Of a DNA stretch of 64,000 nucleotides, positions 44,702-54,110 are shown piece after piece. The notes below the pieces were generated by a model, which did no database searches, was not told the origin of the DNA, and saw nothing but the letters and a program-made list of their open reading frames with translations. Positions within the stretch are counted from its first letter, which is position 1; each line of letters opens with the position of its first letter. The stretch is from an uncultured Eubacteriales bacterium. GTDB lineage: Bacteria; Bacillota; Clostridia; TANB77; CAG-508. The DNA is taken from contig CASEIV010000001.1 of assembly GCA_949288175.1 (NCBI GenBank), forward strand, positions 62,001 through 126,000, in the 5' to 3' direction. Position numbers and translations under genes: made by a program.

Positions 44702-45454
44702 ATGCCAAAATTTTTTGTGACAACCAATCAAATAGAAGGAAAGAAAATCTCGATACAAAATGAAGATGTCAACCACATAAAAAATGTTCTAAGAGCAAAA
44801 ATAGACGATACAATAGAAATATGTGATAGTATAACTTCTAAAAACTATATCTGTAAGATAGAACAAATAGAAGACAAACAAATTTATTGCCATATTGTTG
44901 AAGAAATTGCGTCTAACGTAGAACCGCATATACAAGTCAGTATTTTTCAAGGATTACCAAAAGCAGATAAGATGGAATTGGTTATCCAAAAATCAGTAGA
45001 GTTAGGTGCATATGATATTACACCAGTAGAAATGAAAAGATGTGTCGTAAAATTAAATGACAAAGATAAAATAAAGAAAATACAAAGATGGCAAAAAATA
45101 TCTGAAGGTGCTGCAAAACAGTCTGGAAGAGATAGAATTCCTACAATTCATCCCATTATAAATGTTCATACATTGTGTGAAAACATAAAAAAATACGATT
45201 TGGTATTGGTGGCATATGAAAATGAAAAGATAAATACATTAAAACAGGAATTAAAAAATATAAAATCGGATAAAAATAAACAAATGAAAATCGCGATTGT
45301 AATAGGGCCAGAAGGTGGAATCGATAAAGAAGAAATTGCGAAATTGGAAGAATATCATGCGAGAGTTATTACATTAGGAAATAGAATATTAAGAACAGAA
45401 ACAGTTGCGTTGAATATATTGAGTGTAATTATGTATGAATTAGAGATGGATTGA
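44702..45454 (+). CDS. rsmE: 16S rRNA (uracil(1498)-N3)-methyltransferase RsmE
   Basis: A 250-aa SPOUT methyltransferase with the N-terminal PUA-like domain (MPKFFVTTNQIEGKK) and the trefoil-knot motifs FQGLPKADKMELVIQKSVEL, IGPEGGIDKEE and LGNRILRTETVALNILS, where S-adenosylmethionine binds. It modifies U1498 in helix 44. The start directly follows the stop of the preceding gene with AAAAGGAGA. Confidence 0.95.
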   Translation: MPKFFVTTNQIEGKKISIQNEDVNHIKNVLRAKIDDTIEICDSITSKNYICKIEQIEDKQIYCHIVEEIASNVEPHIQVSIFQGLPKADKMELVIQKSVELGAYDITPVEMKRCVVKLNDKDKIKKIQRWQKISEGAAKQSGRDRIPTIHPIINVHTLCENIKKYDLVLVAYENEKINTLKQELKNIKSDKNKQMKIAIVIGPEGGIDKEEIAKLEEYHARVITLGNRILRTETVALNILSVIMYELEMD

Positions 45455-45543
45455 AAAAATGCTTACAATTTTAGTGGTTTACAAAGTTTATTTTAAATTT
45501 GAATTTTTTTCAATCAGTTTATATATTAGAAAGAGAGGCAAGG

Positions 45544-46608
45544 ATGAAAAAAGAAAAGACAAAAGTTGAGAATAAAAATACAATGGAAAAAGAAAATAGA
45601 AACAATGAAACAGATGAGACTTTAAAGGAAATAGAGAAAAAAATGGCAAAGAAAAAAGTTCCGAAACAAATTTCACAGGAAATATTAAAAAAAATATTTA
45701 AAAATCTAATATTAGCCATTGTGGTTATGATATATTTTATTTCTTGTAATATACTATATACGCAATTGGAATTGGAGCAAATGGAGATGATAACAAAAGC
45801 TGTTTCTGGAGTTTTTTTGCTAGCAAGTATTGTTATTTTAGAATTTGCATATAAAAGAGACAGTGGAACACTAACCATGACTGCCATAGAATTATTAGTA
45901 CTAGCTATCCATGCATTATTTATTTATCATGTAATTACTGTATATCAGTTTGATTTTCGAACTTACTTATTAACTTCATCATATATATTTGCTATATACT
46001 ATGTGTTAAAATCAACTGTTATTTATACAAGAGCCAGAATGGAATATTTGAAAAGTCTTAGTGATATATCTGAAATTGTAAAAGATGAACCAGTTATAAA
46101 AGAAGCGAAAAAAAGAACAGAAGAACCAATTGTAGAAATCGAAGAACAGAAAATGGTAGAAAAAGAAGATAAAAACCAAAAAATAAAATCTAAGAATGAA
46201 GCAAAAAAAGGTAAAGATAAAAATACTAAAAAAGGAAATAAGGAAGAAAGTCAAAACGAAAATAAAGATAGTTCAAAGGAAAATAATATAGAGGAAAATT
46301 CAAAAAAGGTACAAAAAACTAAGAAAAAAGATAAAATAAAAGAAGAAAAAGAGATTGCAAAAAAAGAAATCAAAGAAAAAATAATAGAAACTAATATGGA
46401 AGAAAAGACTGAAAAACAAAAAGTTTCTAGAACAAAAAGGAAAACAAAACAGAATCAGGAAGAAAAACAAGAAGAAAATAAAAACGAACACCAAAGTGAA
46501 AAAACAGAAGACAACAAAGATAATCAAGAAGAAATAATAGAAAAACAACAAAAACCAAAATCTAGAAGAGGAAGAAAGAAAAAAGAAGAGGTAATAGAAA
46601 ATGATTAA
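45544..46608 (+). CDS. Membrane protein with very long Lys/Glu-rich tail
   Basis: A 354-aa protein. Residues 1-50 are charged; four hydrophobic helices span about 53-145. The remaining 200 residues are almost only K, E, N, Q and T in blocks and end KSRRGRKKKEEVIEND, with an AT-hook-like RRGRKKK. The tail is highly charged and probably disordered or coiled coil. ATG 45544 has AGAGAGGCAAGG upstream. It overlaps yicC by 8 bp. No family is recognised. Confidence 0.55.
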   Translation: MKKEKTKVENKNTMEKENRNNETDETLKEIEKKMAKKKVPKQISQEILKKIFKNLILAIVVMIYFISCNILYTQLELEQMEMITKAVSGVFLLASIVILEFAYKRDSGTLTMTAIELLVLAIHALFIYHVITVYQFDFRTYLLTSSYIFAIYYVLKSTVIYTRARMEYLKSLSDISEIVKDEPVIKEAKKRTEEPIVEIEEQKMVEKEDKNQKIKSKNEAKKGKDKNTKKGNKEESQNENKDSSKENNIEENSKKVQKTKKKDKIKEEKEIAKKEIKEKIIETNMEEKTEKQKVSRTKRKTKQNQEEKQEENKNEHQSEKTEDNKDNQEEIIEKQQKPKSRRGRKKKEEVIEND

Positions 46609-47476
46609 AAGTATGACTGGTTATGGAAAATCAAATATGTCAAAAAATTTAAGAGAATATCAAGTAGAAATAAAAAGTGTGAATCATAGATATTTAGATG
46701 TTTCCATAAAAATGCCTAGAAGTTTAAGTTACTTGGAAGAAGAAATCAAAAAAGCTATTTCAGCAAAGGTAACAAGAGGAAAAGTAGATGTATTTATTAC
46801 ATTTAATAATAATTCTTTAGAAGGTAGAGATATCAAAATCAATACAGAAATTGCAAGAATGTATATTCAAGAATTAAGAAATTTAGCAGAAACAGAAGGG
46901 ATTGTAGCAGATATTCCAGTAACAGAAATTTCTAAATTACCAGATGTGTTAACCATTCAAAACAATCAAGATGATGAAACGATAAAAAATGAATTGCTTG
47001 AAGTAACCAACAAGGCAATTGAGAATTTAGTGGAAATGAGAAAAGTAGAAGGAGAAAAGATTGCACAAGATTTACGCATAAGAATACAAGACATCGAGGA
47101 AAAAGTAAAAAAAATATCTTCACTTTCTACTGGACTTATTGACGAATATGTAGTAAAATTAGAGACAAGGATAAAAGAATTGTTACAAGAACAGGAAATA
47201 GATGAAGCAAGATTAGCACAAGAAGTGGTTATTTATGCTGATAAATGTTCTATAGAAGAAGAAGTAACAAGATTAAATAGTCATATATATCAATTCAGAG
47301 AATTATTGCAAACCAATGAAGCTGTAGGAAAGAAAATAGATTTCATGATTCAAGAAATGAATCGAGAAACAAATACCATTGGTTCAAAGGCAAATAATCT
47401 AGAAATTACAAATGACGTTATCAATATGAAAACACAAATAGAAAATATAAGAGAACAAGTACAAAATATAGAGTAA
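46601..47476 (+). CDS. YicC/YloC family endoribonuclease
   Basis: A 291-aa protein opening MIKSMTGYGKS, the family hallmark, with VNHRYLDVSIKMPRSL, and the C-terminal DUF1732 block DFMIQEMNRETNTIGSKAN. YicC proteins cleave RNA and in E. coli influence small-RNA turnover. It heads the yicC-remA-rpoZ-gmk cluster common to Bacillota. It overlaps the preceding gene by 8 bp, with AAGAAGAGG as RBS. Confidence 0.93.
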   Translation: MIKSMTGYGKSNMSKNLREYQVEIKSVNHRYLDVSIKMPRSLSYLEEEIKKAISAKVTRGKVDVFITFNNNSLEGRDIKINTEIARMYIQELRNLAETEGIVADIPVTEISKLPDVLTIQNNQDDETIKNELLEVTNKAIENLVEMRKVEGEKIAQDLRIRIQDIEEKVKKISSLSTGLIDEYVVKLETRIKELLQEQEIDEARLAQEVVIYADKCSIEEEVTRLNSHIYQFRELLQTNEAVGKKIDFMIQEMNRETNTIGSKANNLEITNDVINMKTQIENIREQVQNIE

Positions 47477-47491
47477 GAAGGGAATGATTTT

Positions 47492-47746
47492 ATGCAATTA
47501 GTAAATATTGGATTTGGGAATATTGTATCAGCAGATAGAATTGTAGCAATCGTTAGTCCAGAATCGGCACCAATCAAAAGATTAATACAAGAAGCAAAAG
47601 ATAATAAAACAGCAGTAGATGCAACTTATGGAAGAAGAACAAGAGCTGTATTAATTATGGATTCAGGACATGTTATCTTATCAGCTGTACAACCAGAGAC
47701 AGTTGGAGGAAGAATTGATAAAGACATTTCACAAGAAGAAAACTAA
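47492..47746 (+). CDS. remA: Extracellular matrix regulator RemA (DUF370)
   Basis: An 84-aa DNA-binding regulator: [40 protein letters not shown] and QPETVGGRI match RemA over its full length. In Bacillus subtilis it forms oligomeric rings and activates matrix genes including the tapA-sipW-tasA operon. Two SipW/TasA-type loci exist in this window, so they are natural candidate targets. RBS GAAGGGAATG. A palindromic repeat separates it from rpoZ. Confidence 0.95.
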   Translation: MQLVNIGFGNIVSADRIVAIVSPESAPIKRLIQEAKDNKTAVDATYGRRTRAVLIMDSGHVILSAVQPETVGGRIDKDISQEEN

Positions 47747-47861
47747 ATGATGATTTTGGGGACGGAGCAAAAAATCATCATTTGATAGTAAATGATAGAA
47801 AATTTAATTTATAATTAAAATTGGAAAATGATGATTTTTTTCTCCGTCCCCAAAATCATCA
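47747..47861. repeat. REPIN-like GGGGACG palindrome inside the remA-rpoZ operon
   Basis: ATGATGATTTTGGGGACGGA with a continuing AAAAAATCATCATTT pairs with its inverse ending CTCCGTCCCCAAAATCATCA around an AT-rich loop. Nearly the same arms as 34047-34162. It begins with the base after the remA stop. Confidence 0.78.
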
Positions 47862-47884
47862 GACAAAGAAAGGAAATGATAAAA

Positions 47885-48076
47885 ATGATAGTAAAACCTA
47901 GTGTTTCAGAATTACTTACAAAAGCAAATAATCGATATGAATTAGTAATTGCAACGGCTAGAAGAGCAAGACAAATTGCTTCTGGTGCAACACCATTAGT
48001 AGAGACAAAAGAAGAATCACCAGTAACTGTAGCTGCCATTGAAATTGCAGAAGGGAAGGTTGCCATAGAATGTTAG
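47885..48076 (+). CDS. rpoZ: RNA polymerase omega subunit
   Basis: A 63-aa protein: MIVKPSVSELLTKANNRYEL, then VIATARRARQIASGA and VTVAAIEIAEGKV, a compact version of omega. It supports assembly of the beta-prime subunit. ATG 47885 has AAAGGAAATG upstream; the open frame begins earlier inside the repeat. It overlaps the next start by 7 bp. The order rpoZ-gmk is reversed relative to the usual gmk-rpoZ. Confidence 0.9.
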   Translation: MIVKPSVSELLTKANNRYELVIATARRARQIASGATPLVETKEESPVTVAAIEIAEGKVAIEC

Positions 48077-48645
48077 TCATATTATCAGGAGTAGCAGGAG
48101 CAGGAAAAGATACCATAAAAAAAGAACTAATAAAAAGAATGGAAAATGTGGAATCACTTCCTTCTTATACGTCAAGAGCCATTCGTGGAGGAGATGTGGA
48201 AGGAGAAACATATCATTTTATTTCTAGAGAAGAATTTGAAAAAATGATAGAAAATGAAGAGTTTTATGAATATGATATTCATCATAATCAATATTATGGA
48301 ACTTCTAGAAAATTATTAAATGATAAGATAAAAAGTGGAAAAATTATTGTAAAAGATATTGATGTGAATGGAACAGAACATTTAAAAGAATTATTAGGTA
48401 ATGACACAAAAGTGGTTACCATATTTCTACGTGTTCCTAAGGCAGAATTAAAACATCGATTAGAAAATAGAATAGACAAGCCAGGTCCACAAGAAATTAT
48501 ATTACGTTTAAATCGTTTTGATTACGAAGAATCTAGAATTAATTTATATGATTATGTATTAAAAAATAATGATTTGGAAAAAACTGTACAAATTATTATG
48601 ACCATTATAGAAAATGAAGTAAGATTAGAACAAGAACAATCGTAG
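48070..48645 (+). CDS. gmk: Guanylate kinase
   Basis: A 191-aa P-loop kinase converting GMP to GDP. The P-loop reads GVAGAGKDT where GPSGAGKGT is usual. The GMP-binding region is recognisable as LPSYTSRAIRGGDVEGETYHFISREEFE with an IVKDIDVNGTEHLK core and a lid arginine in LRLNRFDYEES. The variant P-loop keeps the lysine and threonine needed for ATP. It overlaps rpoZ, supporting translational coupling. Confidence 0.88.
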   Translation: MLVILSGVAGAGKDTIKKELIKRMENVESLPSYTSRAIRGGDVEGETYHFISREEFEKMIENEEFYEYDIHHNQYYGTSRKLLNDKIKSGKIIVKDIDVNGTEHLKELLGNDTKVVTIFLRVPKAELKHRLENRIDKPGPQEIILRLNRFDYEESRINLYDYVLKNNDLEKTVQIIMTIIENEVRLEQEQS

Positions 48646-48724
48646 AATGCAACAAAATTAAAATTAGACAATCCTATTATAAATATACAAAAAATAAGCA
48701 TGAATAGAGATATTTGTGTTTATT

Positions 48725-48752
48725 TTTTTGCTCCGTCACTAAAATTACCCCA
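48725..48752. repeat. Decayed GGGGACG repeat fragment
   Basis: TTTTTGCTCCGTCACTAAAA and TTACCCC; resembles one arm of the 47747 and 34047 palindromes. Confidence 0.45.
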
Positions 48753-48796
48753 AATTAACAGTAAAATCCATCCTCAGATTACCATTAAAATCTAAA

Positions 48797-48825
48797 TTGA
48801 CATAATTTTATTTGTATGATATAAA
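48797..48825 (+). promoter_or_regulatory. Strong sigma-A promoter of the 48879 unit
   Basis: TTGACA (48797-48802), 17 bp, TATAAA (48820-48825). Initiation would be near 48832. Confidence 0.75.
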
Positions 48826-48878
48826 ATGAGAGAAGAAACTTGTAAAAAAATTCTCATGTGAAGGGAGGAGGAATAAAC

Positions 48879-49097
48879 ATGGGGAGAAAAAAAGAACCAA
48901 CCATTGGTTGGTTCGGAAATAAACTAGGAAAAATGGACTCGAGGGGGAGAGTAATAGTAAGTTCTCTCCAGAGTCCAACAGACGGAGGAGAACTCCGTCT
49001 AGAGCCATTTTTGGAGGATACCGTAATGGTTCCTCCAGCGAGCAGGACTGGAGTGAAATATCCTGCAAGCCAAGAAAAAAAGAATAAAAATGAGTAA
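48879..49097 (+). CDS. 72-aa ORF coinciding with a run of strong hairpins
   Basis: ATG 48879, with GGGAGGAGG 8 bp upstream, opens MGRKKEPTIGWFGNKLGKMD and ends with a KNKNE tail. Codon use (CTC, CAG, GGG, AGG, TCG, AGC) is unlike every neighbour. The same DNA folds into at least four consecutive hairpins: GAACCAACC/GGTTGGTTC (48896-48916), GGACTC..GAGTCC with inner GGAGAG/CTCTCC, AGACGGAG/CTCCGTCT and GGAGGA/TCCTCC. It has its own promoter and terminator. It may be a structured non-coding RNA, a small acquired protein gene, or both. No family is recognised. Confidence 0.45.
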   Translation: MGRKKEPTIGWFGNKLGKMDSRGRVIVSSLQSPTDGGELRLEPFLEDTVMVPPASRTGVKYPASQEKKNKNE

Positions 49098-49155
49098 TCA
49101 TTTTTATTCTTAGGCTGAAAACGGTTTAGTAGAGAGTAACTGCTAAACCGTTTAA
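49079..49155 (+). terminator. Two tandem hairpins ending the 48879 unit
   Basis: AAGAATAAAAATGA/TCATTTTTATTCTT overlaps the ORF stop; a second stem AAACGGTTTA/TAAACCGTTT lies at 49118-49153. The rest of the gap to 49410 holds only the uvrA promoter. Confidence 0.75.
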
Positions 49156-49294
49156 TCATGGCCTTTTTAGGGAATTTTGAAAATGATAAATAAAATTTAA
49201 ATAGAAGAAGTAAGACTTTTTGTGAGAAATGGTTACTATGTTTTTTTAGATTATTACCAAATACTTTTTTGAATTTTAATTATAAAGCAAACTC

Positions 49295-49323
49295 TTGTTT
49301 TTATTAAAAAAGTATAGTATAAT
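49295..49323 (+). promoter_or_regulatory. Sigma-A promoter for uvrA
   Basis: TTGTTT (49295-49300), 17 bp, TATAAT (49318-49323). No LexA-like operator was recognised near it. Confidence 0.65.
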
Positions 49324-49410
49324 GTGACTGAATTTAAGATAATAGATTTTATCATATAAAATAAAAAATTAAAAATTGAAATATTAACATAAATTATGGG
49401 AGGAATTTTC

Positions 49411-52245
49411 ATGAATGACAAAATAATTATAAAGGGTGCAAAAGAACATAATTTAAAAAATATAAATTTAGAAATACCAAGAGACAAATTAGTAGTTGTT
49501 ACAGGACTATCTGGTTCTGGAAAATCTAGTTTAGCTTTTGATACACTATATGCAGAAGGACAAAGAAGATATGTAGAAAGTTTATCTTCTTATGCTAGAC
49601 AATTCTTAGGGTTAATGGAAAAACCAGATGTAGAAAGTATAGAAGGGTTATCACCAGCGATTTCCATCGACCAAAAAACCACTTCTAAAAATCCACGTTC
49701 TACAGTAGGAACAGTTACAGAAATTTATGACTATATCCGTTTGCTATATGCTAGAATAGGTGTACCATATTGTCCAAATTGTGGAAAGAAAATAGAAAAG
49801 CAAACAATCGACCAAATTGTAGATAATATCATGGAATTAGAAGAAGGAACAAAAATCCAAGTATTGGCACCAGTGGTTAGAGGAAGAAAAGGAGAATATA
49901 CAAAACAATTAGAAGAATTTCAAAAAGAAGGATTTGTTAGAGTTCGAATTGATGGAGAGATGTACGAACTTTCTGATGATATTGATTTAGATAGAAAGAA
50001 AAAACACAATATTGAATTAGTGGTAGATAGATTGGTAATCAAACCAGAAATTTTAAGTAGATTAACAGAATCAGTAGAAATCGCTTTAAAACATGCGAAT
50101 CAATTGGTTTTAATTGATGCAGTGGGAAAAGGAGAAAAATTATACAGTTGTAATTATGCATGCCCTGATTGTGGCTTTAGTTTTCCAGAATTAACACCTA
50201 GAATGTTTTCATTTAATAATCCAATGGGAGCTTGTCCAACTTGTACAGGAATTGGTTATTTAATGAAAATGGATGAAGATTTAATTATTCCAGATAAAAA
50301 CAAAACTTTATATGACGGTATCAAAGCCTTTGGTTCAAGTACCATGAAAAAAGGTGACACCATGGCAAAAATGTATTTTGAAAGTATCGGAAACCATTAT
50401 GGAATTGATATCAGAGGAAAGAAAATCAAGGAATTACCTAGAAGTTTTATGGAAAAAATCTTGTATGGTACAGGTGATGAAGAAATTGATTTTGAATATA
50501 CATCGCCAGCAGGTGTTAGAAGATTTAAAGCACCATTTGAAGGGGTACTTCCAACATTAGATAGACGTCATAATGAAACAAAATCACAAGGAATGCGTGA
50601 TTTTTATGAAATGTATATGAGTAATTCTCCATGTTATTCATGCCATGGAGCAAGATTAAAACCAGAAATCTTGTCTATAAAAGTGGGAGACAAAAACATT
50701 AATGAATTAACAGCGATGTCTATCAATCAAATAAAAGATTATTTGGACAATTTACAATTAAATAAAACAGAAGCGATGATTTCAGATTTAATTTTAAAAG
50801 AAATTCATCAAAGATTACAATTTTTAATTGATGTAGGATTAGAATATTTAACACTATCTAGAAGTGCAGGAACTTTATCAGGAGGAGAAGCACAAAGAAT
50901 TAGACTTGCTACACAAATTGGTTCTGGTTTAACAGGTGTATTATATATCTTAGATGAACCAAGTATTGGATTACATCAAAGAGATAATGATAGATTATTG
51001 GCTACCTTAAAAAAATTAAGGGATTTAGGAAATACCTTACTTGTGGTAGAACATGATGAAGATACCATGTATGCAGCAGATCAAGTCATTGACATAGGAC
51101 CAGGGGCTGGAACCCATGGTGGACAAGTCATGGCACAAGGAACTGCTGAAGAAATTAAAAAAGTAGAAAACTCTATTACAGGAAAATATTTAAGTGGAAG
51201 ATTGAAAATTCCAGTACCACCAAAAAGAAGAAAACATACCAAATCAAAAGTGATTGAAGTACAAGGCGCTACAGAAAATAACTTGAAAAATATTAGTGTA
51301 AAATTCCCATTAGGTGTATTTACTTGTGTAACAGGTGTATCTGGTTCAGGAAAATCTACATTGGTGAATGAAGTGCTATACAAAACAATTGCAAAAGAAT
51401 TGAATGGTTCTAATGAAAAACCAGGAAAATGTAAAGGTATCAAAGGAATTAATCAAATTGACAAAATTATTAATATAGACCAATCACCAATAGGAAGAAC
51501 GCCACGTTCAAATCCTGCAACATATACAGGTGTATTTGATTTAATCAGAGATATTTTTGCTGGAACAGAAGAAGCAAAATTAAGAGGATATCAAAAGGGA
51601 AGATTTAGTTTTAATGTAGCAGGTGGAAGATGTGAAAGTTGTAATGGTGACGGTGTGCATAAAATCGAAATGCATTTCTTACCAGATATCTATGTGCCTT
51701 GTGAAGTGTGTAAAGGAAAAAGATATAATAGAGAAACATTAGAGGTAAAATATAAAGGAAAAACGATAGCAGATGTGTTAGATATGACAGTGGAAGAAGC
51801 CTTACAATTTTTTGATAAAATACCAAGAATTAAGCAAAAGATTCAAACTTTATATGATGTTGGATTAAGTTATATCAAATTAGGGCAACCATCAACAACT
51901 CTATCAGGAGGAGAAGCGCAAAGAGTAAAATTAGCAACAGAATTGTCTAAAAAGGCGACAGGAAAAACTTTATATATTTTAGATGAACCAACAACAGGAC
52001 TTCATATTGCAGATGTTCATAAATTAGTAGATATTTTGCAAAGATTAGTGGATACAGGAAATACGATTATTGTGATTGAACATAATTTAGATTTAATCAA
52101 AACTTGTGACCATATTATTGATTTGGGTCCAGAAGGTGGAGATAATGGCGGTGAAGTGATTGCTGTGGGAACACCTGAACAAGTTTGCTTAAATGAGAAA
52201 AGTTATACAGGGAAATTTTTGAAGAAATATTTAGAACAAAATTAA
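49411..52245 (+). CDS. uvrA: Excinuclease ABC subunit UvrA
   Basis: The damage-recognition ATPase of nucleotide excision repair. The 944-aa protein has two ABC modules with Walker [13 protein letters not shown] near residue 32 and [10 protein letters not shown] near 640, two LSGGEAQR signatures, zinc modules [21 protein letters not shown] and [17 protein letters not shown], and the UvrB-interacting insertion. ATG 49411 has GGGAGG 8 bp upstream; an in-frame ATG at 49396 precedes that site. uvrB and uvrC are not in the window. Confidence 0.97.
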   Translation: MNDKIIIKGAKEHNLKNINLEIPRDKLVVVTGLSGSGKSSLAFDTLYAEGQRRYVESLSSYARQFLGLMEKPDVESIEGLSPAISIDQKTTSKNPRSTVGTVTEIYDYIRLLYARIGVPYCPNCGKKIEKQTIDQIVDNIMELEEGTKIQVLAPVVRGRKGEYTKQLEEFQKEGFVRVRIDGEMYELSDDIDLDRKKKHNIELVVDRLVIKPEILSRLTESVEIALKHANQLVLIDAVGKGEKLYSCNYACPDCGFSFPELTPRMFSFNNPMGACPTCTGIGYLMKMDEDLIIPDKNKTLYDGIKAFGSSTMKKGDTMAKMYFESIGNHYGIDIRGKKIKELPRSFMEKILYGTGDEEIDFEYTSPAGVRRFKAPFEGVLPTLDRRHNETKSQGMRDFYEMYMSNSPCYSCHGARLKPEILSIKVGDKNINELTAMSINQIKDYLDNLQLNKTEAMISDLILKEIHQRLQFLIDVGLEYLTLSRSAGTLSGGEAQRIRLATQIGSGLTGVLYILDEPSIGLHQRDNDRLLATLKKLRDLGNTLLVVEHDEDTMYAADQVIDIGPGAGTHGGQVMAQGTAEEIKKVENSITGKYLSGRLKIPVPPKRRKHTKSKVIEVQGATENNLKNISVKFPLGVFTCVTGVSGSGKSTLVNEVLYKTIAKELNGSNEKPGKCKGIKGINQIDKIINIDQSPIGRTPRSNPATYTGVFDLIRDIFAGTEEAKLRGYQKGRFSFNVAGGRCESCNGDGVHKIEMHFLPDIYVPCEVCKGKRYNRETLEVKYKGKTIADVLDMTVEEALQFFDKIPRIKQKIQTLYDVGLSYIKLGQPSTTLSGGEAQRVKLATELSKKATGKTLYILDEPTTGLHIADVHKLVDILQRLVDTGNTIIVIEHNLDLIKTCDHIIDLGPEGGDNGGEVIAVGTPEQVCLNEKSYTGKFLKKYLEQN

Positions 52246-52252
52246 GAAAGAA

Positions 52253-52307
52253 ACACACAAGAAGAATCCATGTTAAGATATATTAACATGGATTCTTCTT
52301 GTGTTTC
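52253..52307. terminator. Perfect bidirectional terminator
   Basis: A 22-bp stem, ACACAAGAAGAATCCATG.. with its exact inverse, loop GATATA, between convergent genes. Confidence 0.9.
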
Positions 52308-52319
52308 CTGTCATCGGAA

Positions 52320-52868
52320 TTAGAAAAAAATTTCAAGACATCTTTTGAAATGAAAATAAACATGGTCAATACTAAAAGACATACGACCTTCAGGGATTTT
52401 TACTTCCTGAATTGGTTCATACCATCCTAGCTTATGTGTCCAGATTTTCTTTCCTTCATAGGTTGTGGATTCTCTCACAAAATGCCATCCATTAAAAACT
52501 GGATAGGTATAAAGGAGAATTTTATAAGAATGTGATGAACTGGGGGTAGAAAATTCAGATTCGAATGCATGCAATCCCAGTAAATGACAGTCTCGCTTGA
52601 TACATTTTATAATATTATCTATTTCATGCTCTTTAATACCATTATAGGATACTAATTCTTCAAAATAGACATCATCAAAAATGTCACTGCCATTATAAAG
52701 GGCAGTCAACTTTCCAGGAGAGTAAAATCTTTTTTCTTGGTCAGGATAATGAAGTCCTAAAGCATGAGCGTAACAGTTTGTAAATTCCTGATTCCGATAT
52801 TCAGGAAAAAAAGGTGGGAATTCTCCCATAGAATTTTTAATTTCTTCAAAAATTTTTCTTGATTCCAT
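52320..52868 (-). CDS. Hypothetical protein of atypical codon use
   Basis: A 182-aa soluble protein of unknown family. Recognisable stretches: FTNCYAHALGLHYPDQEKRF, then KCIKRDCHLLGLHAFES, WHFVRESTTY and WTHKLGWYEPI. The conserved-looking Cys and His residues (CYAHALG, DCHLLGLH) and aromatic WHF/WYE patterns suggest a cysteine-protease- or amidase-like fold, but this is a guess. Codons such as CCC, CTC, GCG and a zero-frame CGG (52795-52793) are unusual here and point to acquisition. ATG 52868 has AAAGGATG 5 bp upstream. Confidence 0.6.
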   Translation of the reverse strand: MESRKIFEEIKNSMGEFPPFFPEYRNQEFTNCYAHALGLHYPDQEKRFYSPGKLTALYNGSDIFDDVYFEELVSYNGIKEHEIDNIIKCIKRDCHLLGLHAFESEFSTPSSSHSYKILLYTYPVFNGWHFVRESTTYEGKKIWTHKLGWYEPIQEVKIPEGRMSFSIDHVYFHFKRCLEIFF

Positions 52869-53076
52869 AAGTGCATCCTTTCTTTTAAGTGCTATCTGAA
52901 CAATGTGATAGCTTAATACATTGTTAATTGTCACATATATATGTTAACATAAATACAATCAAAATGCAAATATATGTTTTTGTATAAATTCTTTCTTTTT
53001 ACAAATAATAATAAAAATTGAATTTCAAGGTTATCCAGAGAGTTCAAAAAATTGTAATATAAGAAAGGAGAAGAAG

Positions 53077-54012
53077 ATGTTTAATTTTAGAACCGATTTG
53101 GCTGCAGAAAGAAGAGAGATATATAGAACAGCCAATAAATTAGAAAATGAAATTAATGGTATAGAAAGTGAGGAGCAAGAAATCAATGAAAATATAAAAG
53201 TAGATAGGGTAAAAATAACCAATGAAGAAGGAGAAAAGGCAATAGGAAAACCAAAAGGTGTGTATGTGACAATTGATATTAAGAATTTAAAAATTGCAGG
53301 AGAAGAGGAAATTCAAAAATCAGCAGATACAGTAGCAGATGAATTAAGAAAAATTGTAGATAGTCATGTTGATAAAAATGGGGAAATATTAGTGGTTGGT
53401 CTTGGAAATATTTATGTAACACCAGATGCACTAGGACCTAAAGTAATTAATGATATAGAGGTCACAAGACATATGATTAAATATTTACCACAATATGTAA
53501 AAGAAGGTGCTAGAAATGTGAGTGCCATATCTCCAGGTGTATTAGGAACAACAGGAATAGAAACTGTGGAAATTTTAAAGGGAATTGTAGAAAATACACA
53601 TCCTAAATTATTGATAGTCATTGATGCTTTAGCGTCTAGAAGTATAGAGAGAATTAGTAGTACAGTACAAATATCAGATACGGGAATTGTACCAGGTGCA
53701 GGTGTGGGAAACACAAGAAAGGAAATTAGTCAAAATACATTAGGAATTCCAGTAGTTGCCATAGGGATTCCAACGGTTGTTGAAACAGCAGTTTTAGTAA
53801 ATGATTCATTAGATTTATTTATTACAAAATTACAAGATGAGGCGAAATCTAATGATTATTTAAATCAACTAAAAGAAGAGGATAATTATGAAGAAATAAA
53901 AGAGGCTTTAGTTCCACAAGATTATAATCTAATTGTAACACCAAAGGAAATTGATGGATTAATTGAAAATATGAGTAAAATTGTAGCAACAGGAATTAAT
54001 CAAGCAGTATAG
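53077..54012 (+). CDS. gpr: Germination protease GPR
   Basis: The spore protease that degrades small acid-soluble proteins at germination. The 311-aa protein has FNFRTDLAAERREIY at the start, which carries the autoprocessing region, GLGNIYVTPDALGP, SAISPGVLGTTGIET, and VVAIGIPTVVE, all A25-family hallmarks, with the catalytic aspartates of the atypical aspartic protease (D-x-D-type TDLA and PDALG). RBS AGAAAGGAGAAG. SspH at 31412 belongs to the spore-core protein group of the same life stage. Confidence 0.96.
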   Translation: MFNFRTDLAAERREIYRTANKLENEINGIESEEQEINENIKVDRVKITNEEGEKAIGKPKGVYVTIDIKNLKIAGEEEIQKSADTVADELRKIVDSHVDKNGEILVVGLGNIYVTPDALGPKVINDIEVTRHMIKYLPQYVKEGARNVSAISPGVLGTTGIETVEILKGIVENTHPKLLIVIDALASRSIERISSTVQISDTGIVPGAGVGNTRKEISQNTLGIPVVAIGIPTVVETAVLVNDSLDLFITKLQDEAKSNDYLNQLKEEDNYEEIKEALVPQDYNLIVTPKEIDGLIENMSKIVATGINQAV

Positions 54013-54049
54013 AAAAAAGTACAAATTTGTAGAAATTGTAGAAAAATGG

Positions 54050-54078
54050 TTGAAAAAAACTCTTTCTTAAGATATAAT
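54050..54078 (+). promoter_or_regulatory. Sigma-A promoter for the 54111 gene
   Basis: TTGAAA (54050-54055), 17 bp, TATAAT (54073-54078). Confidence 0.75.
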
Positions 54079-54110
54079 TCATATAGAATAATAAGAAAAG
54101 AGGGATTTCT

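Noticed and set aside
46012-46551. Phe-rich hydrophobic frames opposite the K/E-rich tail of the 45544 gene
   Set aside because: They are the mechanical antisense of AAA/GAA-rich codons and have no start signals.
49295-49410. SOS box upstream of uvrA and of lexA
   Set aside because: No clear CGAAC-4-GTTCG type palindrome was found by eye in either leader, so no operator is claimed.
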